From contig NC_058511.1 of assembly GCF_020382885.2 (NCBI RefSeq), positions 3,999,501 to 4,063,500 of the forward strand: a stretch of DNA of 64,000 nt. Reading direction: 5' to 3'. The stretch's first letter is position 1. Each line of letters opens with the position of its first letter. Of this stretch, positions 11,344 through 26,957 are shown piece after piece. Source of the DNA: Scatophagus argus (taxonomy: Eukaryota; Chordata; Actinopteri; Scatophagidae). Both the position numbers and the translations under genes were made by a program. The notes beneath the pieces are model-generated. The model was not told where the DNA came from, made no database searches, and saw only the letters and a list, made by a program, of their open reading frames with translations.

Positions 11344-14300
11344 TTTCCATACTCGTAGCCAATATCGTCATTTGATTTTATGTTGCTCGGTTTAGTATTA
11401 TCAGAGATGTTTATCAGTCTGTAATTGTGGCTTTTGGAGAGTGTTGGCCCTCCTTTTTCTATTGTTAATCCTTGGCATAATGACAGATTTAAATACTATA
11501 AGGGATTGCAGCCAACATTGCTGACTAGTTGGCTGATCTGTGTGCAGTGAGCTTCGTAGCAGCAGGAGTCTGCATTACTGCAGATGAGCCTGAAAGGTAC
11601 AGACATCTGTGGAAGAACCACAGACAATGACAAGATCGTGTCAGGTGTTTCAGACTTTCACTTTTATTTAAAACCATTAGCAGGAAGTGATATTTTGTTT
11701 GGAATAGCATCCAGTGCAGTTATGGTATGACAGCTGATTGCCCAGTAGTGTTGTAGTAATTTTGGAGACAAGCCGTCTTTAACATATGGGTAGCGAGCTC
11801 GGCCCTGTTAGAGGTAGATGCATCTGTTGTTTTTCTGTGCTGGTGCCTGTTTGCCTGGCATCTTTTATTGTCTTTTATGCTTCTGCCTTACTGTTTATCT
11901 CAGGAGTTATTAATCTTTAATGTTAGTAATATGGTTGAATCCATGCCAGAGAAAACACATCAGATGAATTAAGGTGACAGTTACAATCAGTAGCTTATCA
12001 TCTATTGTTATTGTTCTTGGGTGAAACAATGGACTGCTTTCACGATGCAGGATGAGTACGAAGGTGCTACACATTAACTGAAGTGGATTGGGTGAGACTG
12101 CCAGGCGTTACTTGTGATTTTTCTCACCCTCTCTGTTAAAGAGCTTATAGAGTCCAGTCCTGCAAGGGAAAAGAAACACGATTCATCTCCTGCTAACTAA
12201 GAACTCGGCCTGTGTGTGTGTGTGAGTGTAAGTTTTAAGCATGTCTTAGGAGTTGTCTCTTTACGCAAAGAATAGTTTCATTTTTGTTTATGATTGTCTG
12301 TTTTAGAGCTCAACAGTTAGTCGAGCAACATAAAATGAATCTGCGACTATTTTGATAAGCAAATCTTCAGTTAGTTTTAGTTATTTTATTTGTCAAAATA
12401 GCAAACATTCATTTCAGCATTTTTCACTGCTGTCTTGACGTTTTACAGAGCAAAGGATCCATCGTGATAGTAGTGGTCGCATAGATTCTTAATGAAAATA
12501 TTTGTCACTTGCATCTCTTAAAACTATCCAGAAAGTTTGCGGGTCTGAAACATTATTTTGTCTTATATAATTGTGCCTTATTGTATTTTTCTATGCTTTT
12601 AATCATCTAGAGAGCCTCCTGAAATATCATGAGACCCACTGAGGAAATCCCGCCCTGTAGGGTGGGAACCACTGGTCTGGATGGCTGGCATTTGTTCAAT
12701 AATTTGTAGATGCAAAACAAACTATCCCATGAAATTTAGAAAGTAACTGATTTGTATACTCGGCCATTCTGCCCACACTTAGAAATGTTAATGAATAACC
12801 TGTTAATTACCTGTGTGTGTGTGTGTGTGTGTGTGTGTTTTGTTGGGGTTGATTGATCAGTTGGTTTGTGGGATGTTGTCCAAATGCAACTGGTTCAAAA
12901 CAAACATGTGCCAGTGCTGTGGCGTTTAATATCGCTGATATTAAAAAGTCACCTTATGTACTCTCTCATCTTTATCTTTTTCAGCATGCAAATGAGGATG
13001 TTGAGAGGATGCTGCTAGGCAACAAGTGTGATATGGAGGACAAGAGGGTCGTACCAAAAGCCAAGGGGGAGCAGGTGAGGTGGTGCAGTCCACTGCAGCA
13101 ACAAGCAACCGTTCATCATCAAAGTCCTGCGAGCTGATGGGCCCATTTGTTGCTACCACTTTCATAGACTTGAATCCAGAAAAACTTCTGTTCAACCAGT
13201 TTCCTGCAGTCACTCGCTTTTCAGTCCCATGTTTTCACTTTTTAGAGCATGACAGCACAGGGAGAAAACTGTAATGTTTGTCGAATACATACTGTACGGA
13301 GAACGGGTTTAACCTGAGGTGTAAGAGCTGCAGAAAAGAGTTTGGACATTTCTGGAAATAACTTGTGAAAGCTTGCACCATCTGCTAAAACATTACCTCC
13401 TTATAGAACGTTCCATAAGCCGCTGTTTGTGTTTGCATGCCTCAAAGACTTATGCTGCTGCAACACCTCAGTGACTACTCACAGCGACTACTCAAACAAC
13501 GGTTTCTTGTAACATAACTCATCTGCAACAAATCCTTAAATTCTGTAAACTGATGCTCAAATTAAAACATTTTATCAAGGAAAAAAAATGTTTAGGCACA
13601 AACTCATACGCAGCGTGAGTTTTAGACGTTGAAGGTTTCCCTCTTGAAAGTATCTGCTGCAGAGTAAACGGTTAGAGAATAACTGGACTTTGTAGACAAG
13701 CTCAGAGGATCAGGACTGAGAAACGTGAGCCTCTTAACTGTCTGATGGAGTACAGTCGAAGTGCCCTTGAGCACATGCCCTTAAATATCATTAAATAAGT
13801 GTGGCACCCAATCAGCCAGCAAGTGAAAACATCTGGGTGTGCAGGGCCTTTAAGTGCTCTGCCTCTTTGTGCCTAAGCAAACCAGCAGTGAGTAGTCTGT
13901 CTGCAGATTTAGCACCATCAGATACAGATCTGCTTACCCATACACACACCTGCCTGACTAGAATGGTGTGTGTGTGTCGGTAACGCCAGCGACACCTGAT
14001 CTCTGTTCTGCGCGGAGGATCAGCCGCTTTATTTTTGGACCGGAGCTTCTTTAATTGTGGCCTCGCTCGCCGTCCTGACTCTGTTTTGTCCTGCGCAGAT
14101 CGCGAGGGAGCACGGCATTAGGTTTTTTGAGACGAGCGCCAAGGCCAACATCAACATCGAGAAGGCTTTCCTCACGTTAGCAGAAGACATCCTGAGAAAG
14201 GTGTGTGCGCACTTTGCACGCCATCTGTGTGGCTGGGAGATTGAGTTGTGTGTGTGTGTAAAATCATGATCTGTTTAAGTAACATCTCAAACTTTTTTGG

Positions 14301-14619
14301 TCGTATGCTGACTTTTGATCTGTCATTTGATTTGTGGTTCTTGGTTGTACTCCTGCAAGGACACTGCTGCTAAACGCTGTGAACGCTACGTTTTTTAATT
14401 TCCACTGTGGCAAGCGTTGAGGACAGTATCTTGATTTAAAATGGGTCTTCGCTGGAGATGATTTTCATGTTTATCAGCAAAACTTGTTCATTTTGAATTC
14501 ATTTTGTCTGCCTCGTGTGTTTTCTGCGACAGACGCCCGTAAAAGAGCCCAACAGTGAAAACGTCGACATCAGCAGTGGAAGCGGAGTCACAGGCTGGAA
14601 GAGCAAGTGCTGCAGTTGA
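4214..14619 (+). CDS. RAB10: Ras-related GTPase Rab10
   Basis: Small GTPase that acts on exocytic, endosomal-recycling and ER membranes. Six coding exons: 4214-4340, 9717-9777, 11162-11300, 12985-13074, 14099-14200 and 14533-14619. All junctions are GT-AG and in frame, giving 201 residues. Visible motifs are the P-loop GDSGVGKT (residues 16-23), switch [10 protein letters not shown], the guanine-specificity motif NKCD, and ETSAK. The effector region and almost every residue match vertebrate RAB10, not RAB8 or RAB13. The ATG at 4214 was chosen because the open frame extending further upstream begins at TTG (4157). The tail reads KCCS, one serine beyond the usual terminal CC; both prenylated cysteines remain. 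Intron 1 is about 5.4 kb and holds several decayed repeats. Exon 3 is tightly bracketed by TG and CA microsatellites. Two small uORFs precede the start. Confidence 0.96.
6740..7015 (+). repeat. dispersed fish repeat, copy in RAB10 intron 1
   Basis: Contains diverged pieces such as 'gagaagctgaaactaattaat' and 'gatcaactaattgataat', typical of a short non-coding repeat with ATTAATCGATT-like ends that is very common in fish genomes. Other probable copies lie near 8515-8700, 10140-10200, 12300-12560, 16430-16700, 40845-40930, 46815-46990 and 56180-56310. Limits are approximate. Confidence 0.4.
8515..8700 (+). repeat. dispersed fish repeat, copy in RAB10 intron 1
   Basis: 'agttgatcaacagaaaat' at the left, 'gattaattgatcagtcaag' towards the right and 'gtggccctagt' at the end match the same family as the copy near 6740-7015. 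The last words correspond to the usual '...gcagccctag' end. The copy is heavily diverged and non-coding. Confidence 0.45.
9481..9507 (+). repeat. TG microsatellite
   Basis: Near-perfect TG run in RAB10 intron 1, about 210 bases upstream of exon 2. Simple sequence repeat with no other signal. Confidence 0.85.
10140..10200 (+). repeat. dispersed fish repeat fragment
   Basis: The phrase 'gggctgcaactaacaattat' followed by 'tttcatcatttatt' is the characteristic start of the same family seen near 8515-8700. Only the terminal part is recognisable here. Confidence 0.5.
11131..11160 (+). repeat. TG repeat forming the RAB10 exon 3 acceptor region
   Basis: A TG run fills the place of the polypyrimidine tract directly before the exon 3 acceptor (AG at 11160-11161). 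It is the reverse complement of the CA run just after the exon. UG repeats are known binding sites for TDP-43 and CELF proteins, so exon 3 definition may depend on such factors. That last point is an inference. Confidence 0.85.
11307..11342 (+). repeat. CA repeat after the RAB10 exon 3 donor
   Basis: About 18 CA units start six bases after the exon 3 donor (gtaaaa at 11301-11306). CA repeats near donors are classic hnRNP L sites. The run can pair with the TG run upstream of the same exon. Confidence 0.88.
12300..12560 (+). repeat. dispersed fish repeat, copy in RAB10 intron 3
   Basis: 'agctcaacagttagtcgagc', 'gactattttgataagcaaat' and 'ttttcactgctgtcttgac' match the dispersed ATTAATCGATT-type family. 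The copy is diverged and non-coding, with approximate ends. Confidence 0.45.
12812..12838 (+). repeat. TG microsatellite
   Basis: TG run of about 13 units in RAB10 intron 3, some 145 bases upstream of exon 4. Exon 4 itself has a normal pyrimidine-rich acceptor. Confidence 0.85.
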
Positions 14620-15970
14620 ACAACTTCTCTGTTTCAGTCACACTAACACACACTGACACACACACACGCACACACACACTCTCTCTCTCTCTCTCTCTTT
14701 CTCTAACTGCTAACTCTCTCGCTCTTTCTAACCTGTCTCATGAGTTTTCTCGCACACTGACACAGTCTCTTTATCAGAATGAAACAATAAACCACTTCAC
14801 TGGTCTAATACCCCCTCCCCCACCCCACCATATTCTTCCACTCTCCGTCTGATGATCATTTTTATTTCTGATAAAAAAGAGAAATCCAGTCACGTTTCTT
14901 GTCATTTGTTTTAAAAGTTGTAAAAAAGAAAAAAAAAAAAATTGTGAAAAGACAAGCTCATATTTTTAATATTTCCTTTGCCTGAGGTCACCTTGTTGTA
15001 CGCCCTCACCCTTAACCCTTCCCTCACCCTCTCCCATCCATCCATCCACCCACCCACACACAGCACTCACCTTCAGTCAGAGGAAATCAAACAAAAAAGA
15101 CAAACGTAGGATTAACATTTTGTACACTTAGTGGGATTTCTGTCGTCTAACCGTATTTGGTCATTTACAATTTGTTACCAAGTGACAGAGGCGTGGCTAG
15201 CTCCTTTTGTATGTGGGGGTTTATTTTGTCCTGTGCCTTATATGGAAGACAGGGGCGGGGCTGTGTGGTGGGCGGAGCCACATCCACCCAATGAAATTAC
15301 AGTTTAATATTCTGTCGGTTCAGGCTCCAGACAGGAGGAAGCCGAACTGAAGCAGAAGGGTTTGAATTTCTCCTCCAGCCAAGAGAACGGCATTATACAC
15401 TATGTCCTGTTTATTGATTTTATTTTATGTTTGATTTATTTTACTTATTTTTTAAATTTTCTTTTTCCCTTTTTTTTTCCTGCATGCAGATTTCTTTGGG
15501 TTGGAAGCGTTTCTGTAACGTTGTGTAACATTTACCACTGGGTAACTGTGGGCGGGAGGTACAGAAGTTCTCTTTGGAAATTCAAACAGTTTTGCAGATC
15601 CATTAAAAATAAGCTTGTTTAAGTTAACTTGTTTGTCCTCAATGGTGTGCAGTGTGTAGTTTCATGTGTTCACTCGTGTCCGTCGGCTTCATGTTTAACA
15701 AGATTTCTAACGAGCAGGATTTGGGAAGTTTGTGACCTTAAGAGGAGGTTGTCGACAAAAGCTTTTAAAGAAATTGGGTGACTGATCCCAGGAAAATTCT
15801 AGGGTCAGACTAACATCTGGTGTAAGGTTAACTGATAGGTTCACTGGAAGGGTAAAAAAAACGACAAAACATGGGACTGTTCAGACAAAAATCAACTGGG
15901 AAAAACGATACAATGTGCCTCAGGTAAATGTTGTACATACATGAAAATAAAAAAGAGATCCTTCTTTCAG
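14620..15970 (+). other. RAB10 3' UTR (probable)
   Basis: Downstream of the RAB10 stop there is no coding exon. The stretch opens with a CA/CT-rich simple repeat (about 14639-14703) only 20 bases after the stop. It then has T-rich and A-rich tracts and a 'ccatccatccatccacccac' run near 15036. Open frames seen here are low-complexity by-products. The length is set by the most convincing poly(A) signal near 15946. Earlier hexamers (for example at 14786) could give a shorter form. Confidence 0.5.
15946..15951 (+). terminator. candidate RAB10 poly(A) signal
   Basis: Canonical AATAAA in 'gaaaataaaaaag' about 1.3 kb after the RAB10 stop. An AATAAA at 14786-14791 is an alternative. Which is used cannot be decided without transcripts. 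Confidence 0.35.
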
Positions 15971-16760
15971 AATCTCAGTTGAAGACTAATGTTCTGTGTT
16001 TTGGCATTGAATTCCAACGACGGCAGATCGAATGGCAAATCAGTTGTCCCAAAATGTCAACTTGCAGACTAAAGCCACAAAATGTGGTTTGATTGTGCGA
16101 CTGTATACTTATGTTCCACTGCTGGATTTTAAACCATGCAGATACAAAACTGAAAAGAACATCAAAAGGGCCTTTGGCACTGAAACACTGGAGAGACAGG
16201 AGGTGCCCAGTAGAGATAAGGTCTTTGTCTGGCGCCCCCTGGTGGCTGCTGCCTTAAAATCAGCACACCAGCGTACGTCGATGATTTAAGACACGGGATG
16301 TTGGCCATTTTCTGAGTTATTTTCCTTTGCTCAACTTTTGGGTTTCACACATTTCAGCTCCAAAATATGGAAACGCTGCTCTCATTATGAATATTACTTT
16401 GGATTCTATCTGACAAAAGCCAGGAGCAAACTACAAGATCTTGATTAAATTTATAGCTGAAACAGCTGATTAATTAATCAAAAAAACACAAAACTTTTCA
16501 CTTCCATTTTTTTCAGCAGTGGGGTTTTGTTGCTTTTATTTCTTACAGGATGGTAAACTGGATATCTTAAGACATTTCTACATATCATCTTGAGCTTTAG
16601 TATATGAGCGTTTCCTGACATTTCATAGACCAAGTTATCAATTAGCAAGATTAACTGATAAATGAAAATAACTGTTCAGTAATAAGTTTCTACTTGATGA
16701 AACTAATAACAAAACAGCGCAGCTGGGGTGCATATACAACATGTTTTGTTTTTTTACATT
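15971..16760. other. spacer between convergent RAB10 and LATS1
   Basis: No exon is visible. Part of the stretch (about 16430-16700) looks like another diverged copy of the dispersed ATTAATCGATT-type repeat ('cagctgattaattaatcaa', 'aagttatcaattagcaag'). The two flanking genes point toward each other, so this is the gap between their 3' ends. Confidence 0.45.
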
Positions 16761-16761
16761 C

Positions 16762-16767
16762 TTTATT
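16762..16767 (-). terminator. candidate LATS1 poly(A) signal
   Basis: The plus strand reads tttatt here, which is AATAAA on the LATS1 strand, about 2.3 kb past the LATS1 stop. Between the stop (19096) and the fold-back repeat (up to about 18880) I found no AATAAA or ATTAAA on this strand, so the 3' UTR probably runs on. The exact site is a guess. Confidence 0.3.
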
Positions 16768-17869
16768 TTATCACCCTCTTCTGTACCCAACCTCCCAGAG
16801 CAACGATGTACACAAAAATAAAATTCTCTCACTTAACAATGAAAACACAAAACCAGTGCAGAACGCCAGTGGTCACCAATAAATCCATAACTACATTCAG
16901 AGATCTTTTCTTAATCACAGAAAAGTACAGCGGGTTACAAAATGATCACCGCGGAGGGCAGTTCTTCCCTCCACCGTCAGTCCATCAATCCAGTTTATTT
17001 TTCCTTGTATATCAGTACAGAGGCACGTGGCGGTCGGGTGTAGTGTTTCTCAAAGACACAAAACGAGATTATGATGTTGAAGGAACTGGGGTTTTAAGCC
17101 AGTTTCTTGGACAATGCTTATGTGCCCGAAAGCAAGGCATTTCTAGCTAATAGTGTAACGCCACAAAAAACTAACTTCATGGTCTTGTGATCTTTCATTT
17201 TCTAAACGTGGGTTTACAGCAAAAGAAAAAGTCCAAACCCACCTATTTAGTGCTTTGGTTGAGAGACGAGTATTAAGCCCGAATGGTGATAAAGACGTTA
17301 AGTTGTACAAAAAAAAAAAAGAATTAAAATGCATTCAGAGTCCTGTGAGTTAGTGTTGTGGGTATTCAAGGTGTAGGAGAGACGGAAAAGGACGCGACAT
17401 ATTGACAGAAGGCAGCAGCAGAGGACACTGACGAGGGCCTGCCCTAAAGAACAAAATCAGCTCACAGGGAAGAGAAAAATATTTACATCAACTGTATACA
17501 ACTTAATTTATAAATACATTTTAGGTATAAATTAGAAAAATAAAACAACAAAAGTCTACTGTAGTTCAATCAACTACTACTACTCTCATGCCAGTCTGAT
17601 TATTAACCCTCTTTATATTTGGTGAAAGATTAAAAAACAACAGCAACAAAAGATCAAAAAAAGGCACAGCAATGAATAATTAGAACGATTTATCCCTGCA
17701 AATTTCTATGAGTCACAACACTAAATCCCCATTGCAACAGACATTAAAATATAAATTAAGACAATTTTTTACCAGTAAATGTAATTCCAACAACACAAAT
17801 TCCCACACTCAAACAGCATCTACACTAGCATCACCAGCTCCAATTTTCTTAAATAAATTAAGGCTTTAA

Positions 17870-17885
17870 GGGGGGGGGGGGGGGG
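17870..17885 (+). repeat. run of 16 G
   Basis: An uninterrupted homopolymer of 16 G on the plus strand, which would be C16 in the LATS1 transcript if the 3' UTR extends this far. The length is prone to sequencing or assembly error. Confidence 0.8.
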
Positions 17886-17983
17886 TTGCGATAAGTCGTC
17901 AAAGAGAGCACCCTGATTCTCCTCTGCTTTCTGTTCCTCTGAAGGTTTTCAGGCAGCACACGTCATACAGTGTACCTTTCACA

Positions 17984-18880
17984 CATTAAAGGAATAGTTC
18001 TTATATTTTTGAGAAAAAAACAAAACAAAACACACAAACATGAAGCTGGGGCCAACAGCTTAACTCGAGCTTAACTCAGCACAAAGACTGGAAACGGGCC
18101 AATGGCTAACGTCGCTCTCGCCAAAGGTAACAACGTGTGCGGGCAGCCTTGATACTGTGGCTGCCGCAGAATGAGGCAGTCATTCTGTAGAGTTTTGGGA
18201 AGTTGGTGAAAAAGTTCGTTTTAGAGGATGTGTTTTAGCTCTCATGCATGCTGCTGTCAACATTTACCTAAAACTCCTCAGTCATCGTCACCTTTTCTAA
18301 ATGTTAGCACGTTTCTCCCATCCTAAATGACAGCAAATCTAAAATCTAAAACCTCTACTGGCTAACATGAAATAATAATATGTTGTGAAGTGTAGAATAA
18401 CAATGTTGAATGGTGTCACTTTGGACAAATGTACCGCTCTCCTTAAAATACATGTAACCACGTATATTCTTTGTTATTAGTCTTGACAATATCAAATGTT
18501 ATGGAGCACTGACTTTCAGGTGTGTTGTCAACCCTGTGAGGTTACCAGGCAACAAGCAGAGACTCCAGGAAGTGACTGCATCACCAACTACTGTTTCACC
18601 AAACCAAACATACAGCTGCACAAACGTGGCCCAGTCAGTATTCAGGCAGGTGCTTGTAAGTGAGACGTAACTTGTTACTATCAAAGGTGCTGGATGGGTG
18701 ACTGTTACCTTGAGACAGAGACAAGCTGCCCATTTGCCAGTTTAGCTAATCTAATAGGCTGCAGCTTCATATTTACAATACAGAGTGGGGAAAAAAGTGG
18801 CATCAAACTTCTTGTCCAGCTCTCGAAAAGAAAGCAAATGAGCGGATTTTCCCAAAATGATTAACTATTCCCTTAACTTG
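17984..18880. mobile_element. fold-back (inverted-arm) non-autonomous element
   Basis: The left end 'aaaggaatagttc' is mirrored by 'gaactattcccttaac'-like sequence at the right end (ttaactattccctt, 18861-18874). Inside each arm, 'catgaagctggggccaacag' (about 18041-18060) is matched in inverse by 'ggctgcagcttcatatttac' (about 18757-18776). Both arms also carry '...aaggtaaca' in mirror positions. This is the layout of a common perch-like fish repeat whose two arms fold on each other. It has no transposase. It lies downstream of the LATS1 stop, probably within its 3' UTR. Ends are approximate and the arms are diverged. Confidence 0.6.
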
Positions 18881-19095
18881 TAGTCTGAACATCAGGTTTT
18901 GAAGTCCAAGTCTGCTGATGTGAGCGTGTGCTGCAGAGTGTTCTGCCTGCTCCTAAAAACATACGTTCCTGTGTTCAAGCAGTTTAAATGCTGCACTGCT
19001 GCAATCCCTCATTCACACACACGCACACACACACACGCGCGCACAAACACCTCCACAAATGCATCATGTACAAGTAGCTCAGCTGGCCTCAGATG

Positions 19096-25226
<6,131 letters not shown>

Positions 25227-25924
25227 GTAAGAGCATGTAGGATGACGATGAAGGGGATGAAGAGGATGTCACTCAGTCCAGGGTTGCAGCAAAGGATAGC
25301 AGGGGTTTCTGATGTCTGACCTCACATCTGCATGCTGCTGAAAGAAATGTACAAAACCAATTTAAGATAAGAAGGCATGTAGAATTTATGTCATGTTACC
25401 TAACTGGTTGTGAAAATGAGATGCAGTAAGCATTAACAATATGAGGATTATTATTATCCGGACTGTCAAACGTACGAGTTAATGTGACCCCATGACTGGA
25501 AAAATACTTAATTTCAGCGATTAACCATTTTGGTTTGGACTGAACTGGTTCTTCAAAGCTTTAAAGAAAAGAAACGTGCCTCAAAAGAAAAAAGCATTTC
25601 TTCACAAAACAAGAAACCGTTCACTTGCCAGCGTCGTTAGCAGTCAGAGCTAACAGAGTGCTACTTTAACGCTAAAGCTCTGGCGTTAAGTACACTAAAA
25701 TTAAAGTTGTTTGTCACATTCGCTTACATTTCACCGATACATGGCGACTCGTAAGCTGCAAAGTGAAGTTATCAAAATTTCACTTTGCATAAAATCAAAC
25801 GGCGCAGCATTTTCTCCGCGGCCTGTGTGCGAAAGGCATCCATTTGCTGCTAGGCTAATTCAACAACAGGTTGCGAATTAGCTGTTAGCTCGGAGCACAA
25901 CTGGTAACAGTTAGTTGTTAGCCG

Positions 25925-26160
25925 TGTCAACTTACCAGTGTCTGTAGCTGCCGCGTTTCTCCACACTTTTCCTATTTTGAGAATAAATTATATTCTCTTC
26001 ACTTTTCTCGGCAACAAGTACGTGATCTCAACTTAAAATGTCCTTATTATGGCGAGCTGGCTTGTTTCTAGTCGCGTTGAATTCCTGGGATGTCTGAATG
26101 ACAAGTACAACAGCAACAAGTCAGACGCGGAAGAAATGCAGCACACTTCCGGTCGTTGTC
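25925..26160 (-). promoter_or_regulatory. LATS1 5' non-coding exon and promoter
   Basis: A donor consensus on the minus strand (plus strand 'cttac' before 'cagtgtctgtagctgccgcg', about 25937) suggests a first untranslated exon that splices toward the ATG exon at 25226. Just upstream is an ETS-type site (acttccgg, 26145-26152) in locally CpG-containing sequence. Both are what a vertebrate housekeeping promoter would show. The transcription start is inferred. Confidence 0.4.
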
Positions 26161-26635
26161 AGCTTCACAATAAAAGGAGGAACGTAAAAGGAAGAGAAAA
26201 TAATTTCAGTCTAGCAGATAAAAACATCTATTATATATTTTACAAACTGTAATATTAATATTCTAAACAGTCTTATAAACCGCCATTGCAACAACCCTAC
26301 TAATAATAAGTGTCATACAAAAAATATCATAAATTGTACAGTGTACACAGTGTGTTAGTGTGTTACTGGGGGAATTATTACAAAAGTTTAGGAAACTTTT
26401 GTACGTTTTCTCACTTCTGGACAATATGTTTACCTGTTACTCTTGAACATTCATGGTCTGAACTGGTCAACTTAATTTTATTTGTACATAATTTTAAGTT
26501 GTACGTAAAGCAGGCGTAATTTGAAAATGTCACCTAACTTTATTTGACAGGTTAATGGAAAACAATGTATACAGTGACTGATTTCTATTTTAACAAAACC
26601 ATCAGTGGACTCATGAAGCATTTGCGTAAAGGCTT
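26161..26635. other. spacer between LATS1 promoter and NUP43 3' end
   Basis: AT-rich sequence without recognisable exon, repeat or RNA gene. Open frames here are short and unlike known proteins. I see nothing further in it. Confidence 0.5.
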
Positions 26636-26649
26636 TTTATTTATTTATT
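26636..26649 (-). terminator. NUP43 poly(A) signal cluster
   Basis: Three overlapping AATAAA hexamers on the minus strand (plus strand tttatttatttatt) lie about 310 bases after the NUP43 stop. This gives a short 3' UTR and a convincing end for the gene. Confidence 0.6.
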
Positions 26650-26957
26650 CATTTGAATCAGTATGAAAGGACATCCATATAAAAGTACTGCTTGGTTGAA
26701 ATAGTTGGCTTGGAATGATGTAAAAAAAACAAAACAAAACACAATTCAAAGATCCATCACAGCAGCTGCAATAGAAATGGCCAAATATAACATCTATGCC
26801 ACATTATATGACAGTCAAATGCACCAGTAAAGCCAAAATATCGCAAGCAAACTGTTGAACACAGTATTGTCCGTATGATCAAGAGACCATAAGACAGGTC
26901 TCAACAGCAAAGAAAGAGATCTCCATTCACATCTGGTCTTGTGCACTAATATCTTTT

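Noticed and set aside
14607-14852. Open frame over the start of the RAB10 3' UTR
   Set aside because: Made of CA/CT simple repeats and overlapping the RAB10 stop in another frame; low complexity.
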